DNA of 48,063 bases from an uncultured Bacteroidota bacterium (GTDB lineage: Bacteria; Bacteroidota; Bacteroidia; Chitinophagales; Chitinophagaceae): NCBI GenBank assembly GCA_937902875.1, contig CALFNL010000124.1, positions 1-48,063 of the forward strand, in the 5' to 3' direction. Positions 27,742-37,882 of the stretch are shown one piece after another; position 1 is the first letter of the stretch, and every line of letters begins with the position of its first letter. The notes under the pieces are model-generated. The model was not told the DNA's origin. It did not search any database and saw nothing but the letters and a program-made list of their open reading frames with translations. Made by a program: the position numbers and the translations under genes.

Positions 27742-29058
27742 ATGCTCTTATTGTATTCTTCTCAATATAGCCCCCGATTGCAATATATTGCCGCAACCCT
27801 GCTCCAGGAACTGAGCCGGATAGATATTGCCTTTACTTACAATAAAGAAGAATTCCGCTTATTCGAAGGCCCCAAAATAAATTATTCAAAAGATCCGCTG
27901 GATGAGGAAGAGCTCTGGATTTACCCTGTTCCGCTTTTGTTTGAAAATGAAATTGCCCGGCAGGAGCCGCGATGCCAATTGCATGAGGCCTATACGATAT
28001 TATTTCCCGTGCAGAAGGGGGATCTGCCATTCGATATTTTTGCAGCCTCGTTTTACCTGATCAGCAGGTATGAGGAATACCTTCCATTCACAGAAGACAA
28101 ATACGGCAGATATTCTCATACCGAGAGCATCGCCTTTAAGGAGGGATTCCTGAATCAGCCTCTTATCAATACCTGGGTGATTTCACTGCAAAGACTATTG
28201 CGCCTGAAATTTCCTATGATATTCTTCAAGATCAAGAAATTTAATTTTATTCCAACCTATGATATTGATATTGCTTTTTCATATTTGAACAAGGGATTTG
28301 TCAGAAACGCCGGGGGCCTGGTTCGTTCACTGTTGAGAGGAGAACTGAGCGCCGTAAAGGAAAGGATTGAAGTTCTCGCGGGGAAAAAAGAAGATCCTTT
28401 TGATGTATATGAATGGCTCTATGCCTTGCATCTCAAATATAATCTAAGGCCTTATTATTTTTTCCTGGTTGCCAAGGATCGGGGAGGGTATGACAAGAAT
28501 ATAAGCCCGGAAAAGGAAGAAATGCAGGAGCTCATCAGGTACCATGCCATGGGCTACCAGGTAGGCATCCATCCTTCCTGGCAGAGCGGTGACAATGAAA
28601 CCCTGCTAAGGGAAGAAATAGGACTGATGGAATACCTGATCAACAAGAGAATTACATGCAGCCGGCAGCACTATATTCGTTTTTCACTTCCACAGACTTA
28701 CAGGCGCCTCCTGTCTCTGGGAATAGAAAAGGAATTTTCTATGGGATACGGCAGTATCAATGGTTTCAGGGCTTCCATCGCGGCCCCATTCTACTGGTAC
28801 GACCTGCTGAAAGATGAAAGGACCTCTTTGCGTATTTACCCTTTCTGCTTTATGGATGCCAATTCATTTTTTCAACAGAGGCAAACACCCCAACAGGCAT
28901 TCGATGAGATTCGCCATTACCATGATGTGATCAAGAAGGTTAATGGAACCATGATCACTATTTGGCACAATAATTTTTTTGGAAGCGACAAATTATATGA
29001 AGGCTGGAAACATGTGTACGAATTATTTTTACAGGAAGTGCTATACTGGGATTTTTAA
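27742..29058 (+). CDS. Polysaccharide deacetylase-like family protein
   Basis: FIPTYDIDIAFSY (NodB motif-1-like), GYQVGIHPSW, and ITIWHNNFFG near the C-terminus; family-level call only. Confidence 0.72.
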   Translation: MLLLYSSQYSPRLQYIAATLLQELSRIDIAFTYNKEEFRLFEGPKINYSKDPLDEEELWIYPVPLLFENEIARQEPRCQLHEAYTILFPVQKGDLPFDIFAASFYLISRYEEYLPFTEDKYGRYSHTESIAFKEGFLNQPLINTWVISLQRLLRLKFPMIFFKIKKFNFIPTYDIDIAFSYLNKGFVRNAGGLVRSLLRGELSAVKERIEVLAGKKEDPFDVYEWLYALHLKYNLRPYYFFLVAKDRGGYDKNISPEKEEMQELIRYHAMGYQVGIHPSWQSGDNETLLREEIGLMEYLINKRITCSRQHYIRFSLPQTYRRLLSLGIEKEFSMGYGSINGFRASIAAPFYWYDLLKDERTSLRIYPFCFMDANSFFQQRQTPQQAFDEIRHYHDVIKKVNGTMITIWHNNFFGSDKLYEGWKHVYELFLQEVLYWDF

Positions 29059-29096
29059 TCATTCGCCTGAATAATCACCACCTTATCCTTGCCATT

Positions 29097-30074
29097 TCAG
29101 GCTTCCGCCCCGGATACTTCAATTTTTTTAAAGCCAGTGTTCACCAGGTAAATCCCTGAAAGCGTAACCACTGTACCGATAGCCACGAACCTGGTGAGCT
29201 TTTCATTATTGAGCAGCGCTCCCAATAATACTGCCACAATAGGATTGATGTAGGCATAGATAGACACTTGCGCCGCAGGCAACCTCTTCAGCGCATAAAT
29301 AAATGCAGCATAAGTTATAATGGAACCGAAAGTAACCAGGTATGCTACGGAATACCAGCCGCGAACATCAACCTGCGCGATGGGCTTGTACTGGCCCGTT
29401 AAGAAAGCGATAGCAATGAGGATTATGCCGCTAAGAAACATTTGCCAGCCAAGACTATAATAAGGGTTCAAATTACGGGAATGCCTAACCGTATAAATGG
29501 TTCCAAAGGCCCAGGTCATACTGGCAATTACTCCCAGAATGATTCCAGGATAGAAGGAAGGATTCAAAAGGTCATCGAGATAGTCATAAAAGATGACACA
29601 AACCCCGCCGATTCCCATAATCAGGCCCATAATGGTAATTCCATTCAACCTGGTTTCCCTGAAAAGAACAGTGCTGAACAAAGCAATCCAGATTGGTGAC
29701 AAGGCCCCGATAACAGCTCCCAGCCCGCTGGGGATGAATTTTACCGACCAGGTTGTAAAACCATTGCTGATCACGAACATCAGAAAGCTCATCCAAATAA
29801 ATTGTATGAACTGTTCCCTGCTTGGCAATTTATATCCTTTAAGGAAAAAGAAAATGATGAATACCGTGCCTGCCACTAATTGCCTTATGCCCGACAATTG
29901 CAGGGCAGGAATATATTGTACGCCTTTTTTGGCTACAAGCCATGTGGTTCCCCAAAAAAAACTGATCAGGGCAACTGCCAGAACGGCCCTGTTCTTTTCG
30001 CTTTGATTACGCAGGTACACAGGTTGCAGTGAAGATCTTACCCTGTCGTAAATATCATATATATAATTCTTCAT
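29097..30074 (-). CDS. EamA/DMT family transporter
   Basis: About 10 hydrophobic helices in two repeats; WGTTWLVAKKGVQYIPALQLSGIRQLVAG and YINPIVAVLLGALLNNEKLT. Confidence 0.93.
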   Translation of the reverse strand: MKNYIYDIYDRVRSSLQPVYLRNQSEKNRAVLAVALISFFWGTTWLVAKKGVQYIPALQLSGIRQLVAGTVFIIFFFLKGYKLPSREQFIQFIWMSFLMFVISNGFTTWSVKFIPSGLGAVIGALSPIWIALFSTVLFRETRLNGITIMGLIMGIGGVCVIFYDYLDDLLNPSFYPGIILGVIASMTWAFGTIYTVRHSRNLNPYYSLGWQMFLSGIILIAIAFLTGQYKPIAQVDVRGWYSVAYLVTFGSIITYAAFIYALKRLPAAQVSIYAYINPIVAVLLGALLNNEKLTRFVAIGTVVTLSGIYLVNTGFKKIEVSGAEA

Positions 30075-30174
30075 CTCTTATGGCAGCTCCTTCCTTTCAT
30101 ACTGAAAATGGATATTTTGAATCGATGTCAACCAAATGGGCAGGAAACCGGTTAAACTCCAACTCGTATCGCAT

Positions 30175-31713
30175 TTAATGCCTGAAATGTCTAAGCCCGG
30201 TGAACACCATCGCGAGTTGATGCTCCTTGCAATAATCAATAGAGTCCTTGTCTCTGATAGATGCTCTTGGTTGACTGACTGCCGCAACGCCGGCTTCATG
30301 CCCCAGTATAACGCAATCATTGAAGGGGAAAAAAGCATCGGACGCCATTACCGAACCATTCAGATCAAACTGAAACTGCTTCGCCTTTTCCACTGCCTGC
30401 CGCAGTGCATCAATACGGCTGGTCTGGCCACAACCCTTGCCCACCAGTTGCTTATTTTTCACAAGTGCAATCGCGTTTGACTTAAGGTGCTTGCAGATTA
30501 TATTGGCAAAAATGAGATCTTCTTTTTCTGATTCATTGCTGTTCCTTCCACCCACTTCTTTCCACTCCGCGAAATTGCCTTCATCTTCATCCTGGCTGAG
30601 CACCCCATTGAGTATGCTTTTCATCTGCCTGGTCTTTGACTTCTTTTGAGCCTGGTTCCTGCGTTCCAGCAGTATCCTGTTCTTTTTGGACATGAGTATT
30701 TGTAAGGCATCGGAATCAAAAGAGTCCGCGATCAATACTTCAAAAAATATTTCATTGATGGCTTCGGCCGTTAATTTGTCAACGGAGGCATTGCATATCA
30801 AAACGCCTCCAAAAGCGCTTTCAGGATCTCCGGCGAGTGCTGCATCCCAGGCTTCTTTCAGAGTTTTCCTGGATGCAATACCGCAAACATTGCAATGTTT
30901 TATGATGGCAAATATGGTTTCTTTAACATTTTTGCCCTGCTCCGGCGAAAACTCCCTGATCAATTGCATGGCCGCATCTGCATCAACCAGATTATTATAC
31001 GAAAGGTCCTTACCATGCAGTTTGTGGAATGATTTTTCCAGGTCACCATAGAAAATTCCCTGTTGATGCGGATTTTCGCCATAGCGAAGTACCATTCCAT
31101 CCTGCTGAAAGGGATTGAAATGGGAACTGTGGTTGAAATAATTGGATATGGCAATATCGTATCCCGAACAAATGTTGAATGCTTTAGCGGCCAGGATGCG
31201 ACGTTGTTCCAGCGAAATGGCGCCCTCCTGTGCATCGAGCCACTGCTCCAAAAGGGGATAGTCTTTTTTTGAAGCGATCACCGCCACATCTTTGTGATTC
31301 TTAGCCGCTGCCCTGATCATGGAAGGGCCACCGATATCAATTTTTTCAATGATGGCCTGGTCATCGGTGGTATTTGCCACCGTTTCTTCAAACGGATAGA
31401 GGTCCACTATCACCAGGTCTATTTCGGGGATCTTAAATTCTGCCATTTCACGCCTGTCGTTTTCATTGTCTCTCCTGCCAAGAATGCCTCCGAATACGGC
31501 GGGATGGAGGGTCTTTACCCTCCCGCCCAGGATGGAAGGATAGCCTGTGAGAGATTCTACCGGCACACAAGGAATCCCCAGTGATTCAATGAACTTGTGC
31601 GTACCACCTGTAGAATAAATTATTGCGCCTGAATTATGAAGTTTTTTTACAATGGATTCCAGCCCGTCCTTATAAAAAACGGATATGAGTGCAGACCTGA
31701 TCTTTTTTTGCAT
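30175..31713 (-). CDS. purH: Bifunctional AICAR transformylase/IMP cyclohydrolase
   Basis: IRSALISVFYKDGLESIVKKLHNSGAIIYSTGGTHKFI; LRYGENPHQQG; SDAFFPFNDC; NVCGIA. ATG at 31713 chosen; the tracked ORF extends upstream into comEC. Confidence 0.96.
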   Translation of the reverse strand: MQKKIRSALISVFYKDGLESIVKKLHNSGAIIYSTGGTHKFIESLGIPCVPVESLTGYPSILGGRVKTLHPAVFGGILGRRDNENDRREMAEFKIPEIDLVIVDLYPFEETVANTTDDQAIIEKIDIGGPSMIRAAAKNHKDVAVIASKKDYPLLEQWLDAQEGAISLEQRRILAAKAFNICSGYDIAISNYFNHSSHFNPFQQDGMVLRYGENPHQQGIFYGDLEKSFHKLHGKDLSYNNLVDADAAMQLIREFSPEQGKNVKETIFAIIKHCNVCGIASRKTLKEAWDAALAGDPESAFGGVLICNASVDKLTAEAINEIFFEVLIADSFDSDALQILMSKKNRILLERRNQAQKKSKTRQMKSILNGVLSQDEDEGNFAEWKEVGGRNSNESEKEDLIFANIICKHLKSNAIALVKNKQLVGKGCGQTSRIDALRQAVEKAKQFQFDLNGSVMASDAFFPFNDCVILGHEAGVAAVSQPRASIRDKDSIDYCKEHQLAMVFTGLRHFRH

Positions 31714-31774
31714 AAGATTAATTGCCTTTTTTGAAGCATCTTCCCGCTCTTGTATAAGTTCTGCAGGAAGGATT

Positions 31775-33868
31775 CTAAAATTCGAGAATATACGCACCCT
31801 CATCGGGTACGGAATGGAAGCGCAAAAGTAAACTATCACAGTCATTTTTCCATTGCCTGATTTTCCACGATGGGTTGGAAGTGTCAAACACAAAGAGTTC
31901 CGGGTTAAATGCTTGTTTTAATGGCCCTATACGAACCTTGGGGTTATGCGAGAGGATGATGATATCCACATTGATTCCGGTGGAATGGCTGTTAAAAATA
32001 AAGCTGCTGTCAATTATCGCAATCCTCTTGCCTCCCAGAAAAATAAAAGGAGGGCTGAGGCTTATGCCGGGCGGCGAATCCCGGGGTTGAAGGCGGTTAA
32101 TTATCCGGGAAGGATGAACGTAAAATTTACCAGCAGATTCCCCGTCTGTGAGCGATGGATCGCCGATAAACCTATAGTTCCGCCCGCTGATCAAATCAAT
32201 GGCCTGGAGTTTGGGCACATTATAGATGATGAGTTTGTGTTTTTTTGCACTGAGCCGTAGATCCACGGTTCTCAAAGCGGCAAATCCTGTCAGCGCAATC
32301 AATGCGTATTTGACTGCAGAATGTTTTTGGTATATCAGCCAATTTGATGTGGCAACAATAGCAAGATATAACAGAGCCACCTGAATCAGGTTCACCTGCA
32401 GATCGCTCGTAACGGCGAAGGGAATCCGGTTAATGGTTTCAATGAAGCCGTTCATGAATTTCAACATCCACGACACTAAGCTACCCAGGATGGTCGCGAT
32501 TGTGGGAAAGATTGCCAGGCCGCAGAGAAATATCTCTCCATATAAGATCAGGCCGGAAAGAGGTACCGCAAGCAGATTAGACAGCAGGAAAAGGTTGGGC
32601 AATTGATGAAAATGGAATATGCTGAGTGGAGTGGTGAGCAGCTGTGCTGAGATGGTTACCGCGTTTAATTTCCAAATGGCTTCGATGATCCTGCTACGAA
32701 AGGAAAATAGTTGACTTATATGCCTGTAAAAAATAACTATGCTTAGCACGGCCGCATACGACAATTGAAATCCGGCATCCCAGAGATAAAAAGGATCATG
32801 GCAAAGGAGAAAAAATGCGGAACCCGCCAGGCTGTTATAAATGAAGGCCTTTTTGGAAATGGCCTGCGCAATGACCATGAAAGAGAACATGGCTGCGCTT
32901 CTTAAAACGGAAGGCCCTCCACCCGCCATAAGGCTGAAGAGCCAGAGTGCCGCCAAAATAATCGCGGCGCCTAACCAACGGGTCTTCCTGTTCTGGAGCA
33001 AACGCCGGATTACCAGGATCAGTAAACCATAGATCAGTGCCAGGTGCATTCCTGAAATTGCGATAATGTGAACCACACCGGTATTTGCGTAGGCCTGAAC
33101 GAGGTTCCTGTCCAGATCATCTCTATAACCCATGAGCAGCGCTTCGGCTACTCCCTCCTCCTTTACCCCGGAAATATAGCGATGCAGGATGTTAAGGACC
33201 ATTTTGCGGGAAGACTGGAGCCACAGGGAGAGAGAGAATCCTTTTATTTCTCCAGTCACTGAAAATTCATCCGGCAGGAGATAAACCTGATGCGTGATGC
33301 CCTGCAACAGGCAATAGCGTTTATAATCAAATGAACCAGGGTTGCCAGAGTTCTGGATGGGTTGCATTGATTTCCTGAATACAATTTGAGATCCTGCATG
33401 CAATCCTTTTATGACCAACGGATCTTTTTTGAAGTAGATGATGATCTTACCGCTTACTGCAAAGATGCTGTCGCCTTCAGACAGGCCGAGCAGGCTGGCG
33501 TTGTCTCTATATGATTGATTCTTTTCGAGCGGAGATTCATCCAAATTCACAATAACGGCGGTGGCTGGCATGTAATGGTGACCAAACCATTTTTTGTGAT
33601 GCGTTATGTTTTGATCATAAGCCAGCACTACTCCGAATATGAACAAGATTGAGAAGATCAGGAATCCATTCATCCAGGCCAGCCTGAATCGGAGCCAGGG
33701 GCTAAGTGACCGAAAGCTTAAGAACAGAAAAACGAAAGCCAGGCCGGCCATGATTGCGGGCCTTAACGAAATATTGAAATAATCCTGGCTTTGAATGCCT
33801 GAAATCAACGGAATCAGGAGCCTGATAAAAGGAGCGGGTTTCCACAATGCTGCGGAATAAGTTAGCAT
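31775..33868 (-). CDS. comEC: ComEC/Rec2 family competence protein
   Basis: VVHIIAISGMHLALIYGLL, DAGFQLSYAAVLSIV, GGGPSVLRSAAMFSFMVIA; multiple TM helices. Confidence 0.92.
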   Translation of the reverse strand: MLTYSAALWKPAPFIRLLIPLISGIQSQDYFNISLRPAIMAGLAFVFLFLSFRSLSPWLRFRLAWMNGFLIFSILFIFGVVLAYDQNITHHKKWFGHHYMPATAVIVNLDESPLEKNQSYRDNASLLGLSEGDSIFAVSGKIIIYFKKDPLVIKGLHAGSQIVFRKSMQPIQNSGNPGSFDYKRYCLLQGITHQVYLLPDEFSVTGEIKGFSLSLWLQSSRKMVLNILHRYISGVKEEGVAEALLMGYRDDLDRNLVQAYANTGVVHIIAISGMHLALIYGLLILVIRRLLQNRKTRWLGAAIILAALWLFSLMAGGGPSVLRSAAMFSFMVIAQAISKKAFIYNSLAGSAFFLLCHDPFYLWDAGFQLSYAAVLSIVIFYRHISQLFSFRSRIIEAIWKLNAVTISAQLLTTPLSIFHFHQLPNLFLLSNLLAVPLSGLILYGEIFLCGLAIFPTIATILGSLVSWMLKFMNGFIETINRIPFAVTSDLQVNLIQVALLYLAIVATSNWLIYQKHSAVKYALIALTGFAALRTVDLRLSAKKHKLIIYNVPKLQAIDLISGRNYRFIGDPSLTDGESAGKFYVHPSRIINRLQPRDSPPGISLSPPFIFLGGKRIAIIDSSFIFNSHSTGINVDIIILSHNPKVRIGPLKQAFNPELFVFDTSNPSWKIRQWKNDCDSLLLRFHSVPDEGAYILEF

Positions 33869-34053
33869 GAGGATAAAATAAGAAAGGGATTTTTCTTATG
33901 CAATTCTGCTTGAACTATATTTGCATGGTAATGCCTTTTGGATCAGTTCATCATCCGGCACCCCTTACCTCGGATAGAATCTTCAAATTGTGATAATTGC
34001 AAATTAGATCAAGGGTTTCCCTCATCGAAATTGTCTGACGAAATTTTAGGTAA

Positions 34054-34596
34054 ATGAGACTTTTCTTTTTTTTAATTGGGTTTCTCATCGTATCTGGGTG
34101 CGCATCAACACGGATATATATCTTACGTCATGCCGAGAAATCGGGTGAGCCGGCAGATAATCCGCACCTCTCCGAGGCCGGGAAAATCAGGGCCAGGGAT
34201 CTGGCCGGCGCAATTCATAATAAGCATATTAAGCAGATATTCGCCACGCCCACCAATCGTACATTTGAAACAGTTGAACCCCTCAGTAAGCGTTTGAACG
34301 TTCCAGTTGAATATTATACCAACGATACGCTGTTGAAATTTCTGATTCGGGTTGTGAGGTCTGAAAAAAGCACCGTTATTGTAGGGCATTCCAACACTAT
34401 AATCAGGATGCTGGACGAATTGCAGTTGCCGCATCAGGTAAAGGAAATTCCCGACAATGACTACGACAATCTCTTTATAATAAAAGTGAAGACGAAGAAT
34501 CCAGGGGGCTATGCGTATAAATTGAAGGAGACTACTTATGGAAAGCTCTCACCTCCTGCCGGCGACAGTTCCCACCCTGCAATGATGATGAAGTAA
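34054..34596 (+). CDS. Histidine phosphatase family protein (SixA/phosphoglycerate mutase-like), probable lipoprotein
   Basis: Lipobox-like VSGCAS; YILRHAEKSGEPADNPHLSEAGKIRARDLA (RH motif); VIVGHSNT. Confidence 0.9.
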   Translation: MRLFFFLIGFLIVSGCASTRIYILRHAEKSGEPADNPHLSEAGKIRARDLAGAIHNKHIKQIFATPTNRTFETVEPLSKRLNVPVEYYTNDTLLKFLIRVVRSEKSTVIVGHSNTIIRMLDELQLPHQVKEIPDNDYDNLFIIKVKTKNPGGYAYKLKETTYGKLSPPAGDSSHPAMMMK

Positions 34597-34699
34597 ATTA
34601 TGTGGAAAAAATTTTGCTACCCTGTTATGAAGTGCAGGCGTAAGCGAAATTAAAAAATATGTTTTTGAATGAAAAGCCACCGATAGCGCATGCACACAA

Positions 34700-37522
34700 T
34701 CATTTACTCAAATGCATACTCCTCTCCTTATACAATTGTCTGAAATAAGGATCCCGCAAATCTTTGATGAACCGTATTGCTTCACCCGTAGATTTCATTT
34801 CCGGCCCTAATTCCTTATTGACGCCGGGGAATTTGTCGAATGAGAATACGGGTTCTTTGATGGCAAACCCTTTCAGTTTCTTTTCGAACTTAAAATCCTT
34901 CAGCTTGTTTTCGCCGAGCATGATCCTGGTGGCGATATTCAGATAGGGTATCTGGTATGCTTTCGCGATGAAAGGCGTGGTACGCGAGGCCCTGGGATTT
35001 GCCTCAATTACGTAAACAGTCCCATCTTTTATGGCGAATTGAATATTGATCAAACCTTTTATGCTGAGGGTCCTGGCGATTCTTTCGGCATAGACTTCCA
35101 TGGTAGTCACTTCCATTGGCGTGAGGTTAAAGGCGGGTAAAACAGCGTGGCTGTCGCCGCTATGAATGCCTGCGGGTTCTATATGTTCCATTACGCCCAT
35201 CACGTGAAAGTCATCGCCATCGAATATGGCGTCGATTTCGGCTTCCTGGCAGCGATCCAGGAAATGGTCAATCAGGATCTTGTTTCCGGGAAGGTGTTTC
35301 AGCAGGCTCAACACGCCTTTTTCCAGTTCTTCGTCATTCAATACGATCCTCATCCTTTGTCCACCCAAAACATAGCTGGGGCGCACCAATACGGGGTAGC
35401 CTACCTGCTTTGCCACTTCAATCGCGTCGTCTGTATCGTAGGCCGTGCCATAATTGGGATAAGGAATACCCAGTTCTTTGAGGGTATCACTAAAGCGGCC
35501 CCTGTCTTCTGCAATATCCATGCTGTCGAATGAAGTGCCTACTATCCTGATGCCTTTTTCGTGCAGGCGCCTGGCCAGTTTCAACGCAGTTTGCCCACCC
35601 AGTTGCACGATGACGCCATCGGGCTTTTCATGTTCTACTATTTCCCAGAGGTGCTCCCAGAATACAGGTTCAAAATAGAGTTTGTCGGCAATGTCGAAAT
35701 CGGTTGAAACTGTTTCGGGATTGCAATTCACCATGATGGCTTCATAGCCGCATTCCTTAACGGCTATCAATCCGTGCACGCAGCAATAGTCAAATTCTAT
35801 GCCCTGGCCGATCCGGTTAGGCCCCGAGCCAAGCACAATGATCTTTTTCTTTGAAGAAACATGGCTTTCGTCGGCATGACCCTCTTCGAATGTAGAGTAG
35901 AAATAAGGGGTCTTCGCTTCGAATTCAGCGCTGCAGGTATCAACCATTTTGTAAACGCGCGTCAATCCCAGTTTCTTCCTTCTTTCATAAATATCCTCGT
36001 CGCTTCCGTCTTTCATGATCCTGCAAATCTGCTCATCGCCGAATCCATGGCGTTTGGCTTCTTTCAGCAATTCATCTGGCAGGGTTTCGGTGTTATGATG
36101 GGCGATTTCCTTTTCAAGCGTGGCGATTTTCTGGATCTGGTAAATGAACCAGCGGTCGATGCCTGTGACCTCGCAGATGCTCTTGACACTTACGCCCATC
36201 ATAAGGGCGTCTTTGATGCGGAAAAGGCGGTCCCATTTTGGTATTCTGAGATAATCCAAAATATCTTCGGAGTGCATCAGGCTTTTTCCATAGTAACCCA
36301 GTCCCACGGCCTCATTCTCCAGACTCTGGCAGGCTTTCTGGATGGCTTCGGTGAAACTTCTGCCAATAGACATCACTTCCCCAACAGATTTCATCTGCAG
36401 GCCCAGAGTATCATTGGCGCCCTTAAACTTATCGAAATTCCAGCGCGGGATTTTTACAATAACGTAGTCCAGCGCAGGTTCAAAATAGGCGGAAGTAGAT
36501 TGTGTGATCTGGTTCTTGAGTTCATCCAGTGTATAACCGACCGCCAGCTTGGCCGCGATTTTTGCGATTGGGTATCCGGTGGCTTTGGATGCCAGGGCCG
36601 AGGATCTGCTCACTCTGGGATTGATCTCTATGGCGATGATTTCTTCGGTTTCGGGATTCAGCGCAAACTGCACATTGCAGCCGCCGGCGAAATTCCCAAG
36701 ATCGCGCATCATGGTGATGGCGGTATTGCGCATCAATTGAAAAGCCGTATCACTCAGGGTCATTGCCGGGGCCACAGTAATGGAGTCCCCGGTGTGCACA
36801 CCCATCGGATCAAAATTCTCCACTGTACAAATAATGACCACATTGTCGTTGGCATCGCGCAGGAGTTCTAATTCAAATTCTTTCCAACCCAGAACGGCTT
36901 TTTCTACCAGCACTTCATGTATGGGTGAAGCTGAAAGACCACGATTCAAAGCCTCATCGAGGTAATCTTTGCTCAGAACGAAGCCTCCGCCTGTTCCTCC
37001 CAGGGTGAATGAAGGACGTATCACCAGGGGAAATCCGATTTCCTGTGCAAATTCTTTTCCTTCCAGAAATGAATTGGCTGTTTTGGCAGGAGCCACAGGG
37101 ATTTTCAATTCAATCATCCACTGACGGAATTTTTCACGGTCTTCGGCTTTTTCAATGGCCTTAATATCCACACCAATCAGCCGCACTCCATATTTTTCCC
37201 AAAGACCCAGTTCTTCGGCTTCTTTGGCCAGGTTGAGGGCTGTTTGTCCTCCCATGGTTGGCAGTACAGCGTCAATCTTATTCTCTTCAAGAATCTGTTC
37301 AATGCTCTCCGCATTTAGTGGAAGCAAATAGACCTTGTCTGCCATCATGGGATCCGTCATTATGGTAGCGGGGTTGCTGTTTATCAGAACCACTTTGATC
37401 CCTTCCTCGCGCAGACTCCTGGCGGCTTGAGAACCTGCATAATCAAATTCGCATGCTTGTCCGATGATGATGGGACCGGAACCAATGATGAGTACGGTCT
37501 GGATAGAATTGTCTTTCGGCAT
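34700..37522 (-). CDS. carB: Carbamoyl-phosphate synthase large subunit
   Basis: VLIIGSGPIIIGQACEFDYAGSQAARSLREEG; two ATP-grasp halves; VLGSGPNRIGQGIEFDYCCVHG; EANPRASRTTPF. Confidence 0.98.
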   Translation of the reverse strand: MPKDNSIQTVLIIGSGPIIIGQACEFDYAGSQAARSLREEGIKVVLINSNPATIMTDPMMADKVYLLPLNAESIEQILEENKIDAVLPTMGGQTALNLAKEAEELGLWEKYGVRLIGVDIKAIEKAEDREKFRQWMIELKIPVAPAKTANSFLEGKEFAQEIGFPLVIRPSFTLGGTGGGFVLSKDYLDEALNRGLSASPIHEVLVEKAVLGWKEFELELLRDANDNVVIICTVENFDPMGVHTGDSITVAPAMTLSDTAFQLMRNTAITMMRDLGNFAGGCNVQFALNPETEEIIAIEINPRVSRSSALASKATGYPIAKIAAKLAVGYTLDELKNQITQSTSAYFEPALDYVIVKIPRWNFDKFKGANDTLGLQMKSVGEVMSIGRSFTEAIQKACQSLENEAVGLGYYGKSLMHSEDILDYLRIPKWDRLFRIKDALMMGVSVKSICEVTGIDRWFIYQIQKIATLEKEIAHHNTETLPDELLKEAKRHGFGDEQICRIMKDGSDEDIYERRKKLGLTRVYKMVDTCSAEFEAKTPYFYSTFEEGHADESHVSSKKKIIVLGSGPNRIGQGIEFDYCCVHGLIAVKECGYEAIMVNCNPETVSTDFDIADKLYFEPVFWEHLWEIVEHEKPDGVIVQLGGQTALKLARRLHEKGIRIVGTSFDSMDIAEDRGRFSDTLKELGIPYPNYGTAYDTDDAIEVAKQVGYPVLVRPSYVLGGQRMRIVLNDEELEKGVLSLLKHLPGNKILIDHFLDRCQEAEIDAIFDGDDFHVMGVMEHIEPAGIHSGDSHAVLPAFNLTPMEVTTMEVYAERIARTLSIKGLINIQFAIKDGTVYVIEANPRASRTTPFIAKAYQIPYLNIATRIMLGENKLKDFKFEKKLKGFAIKEPVFSFDKFPGVNKELGPEMKSTGEAIRFIKDLRDPYFRQLYKERSMHLSK

Positions 37523-37618
37523 TCTTGCAACTACTTGTTAAAGATTTGAAAGAGTAACTGGTGCTTCTGAAAGGCTGCTGCCGGGTGGTCCCGCTCATTC
37601 CTGGTACCGGCAGTGCAT

Positions 37619-37643
37619 AAAAAAACCGGGATTTCGGACCCGG
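37619..37643 (-). terminator. Terminator-like hairpin plus T7 in the carB upstream region
   Basis: Minus strand CCGGG tccgaaat CCCGG TTTTTTT, immediately downstream of a TACCTTTG motif. Confidence 0.55.
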
Positions 37644-37647
37644 GGTG

Positions 37648-37655
37648 CAAAGGTA
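37648..37655 (-). promoter_or_regulatory. Putative Bacteroidota-type -7 promoter element (TAnnTTTG) upstream of carB
   Basis: Minus strand TACCTTTG matches TAnnTTTG. No clear -33 TTG element was identified. Confidence 0.4.
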
Positions 37656-37831
37656 AGGGTTGAGCAGGATATTCAGAAAAATCCCGCGAAAAACAAATTC
37701 GTGGTGGCGAGGAAATGTCCGGAGCCGGTGAATCTTTGCCTTACATGGAGCCGAAATGGAACTTATTCTCCTGCTATTAGTTCCCGGAGCCGAGCTTTAA
37801 ATATAGACTGTATTCAGGATTTTCCGGCTTT

Positions 37832-37860
37832 GAAAACAAAAAGCCCCAAAAGATTGGGGC
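37832..37860 (-). terminator. Rho-independent terminator of the small ORF 37883-38086
   Basis: GCCCCAA aaga TTGGGGC 7-bp stem; on the minus strand followed by TTTTTGTTTTC. Confidence 0.8.
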
Positions 37861-37882
37861 CTCAGAATATATGTGGATAAAC

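Noticed and set aside
35861-36871. 336-aa plus-strand ORF
   Set aside because: Fully antisense to carB, which has unmistakable CarB motifs; the antisense frame has no recognisable domain and is likely a codon-bias artefact.
37872-37880. Perfect DnaA-box word TGTGGATAA
   Set aside because: A single 9-mer in 48 kb is expected by chance at a substantial rate; no cluster or other origin features.
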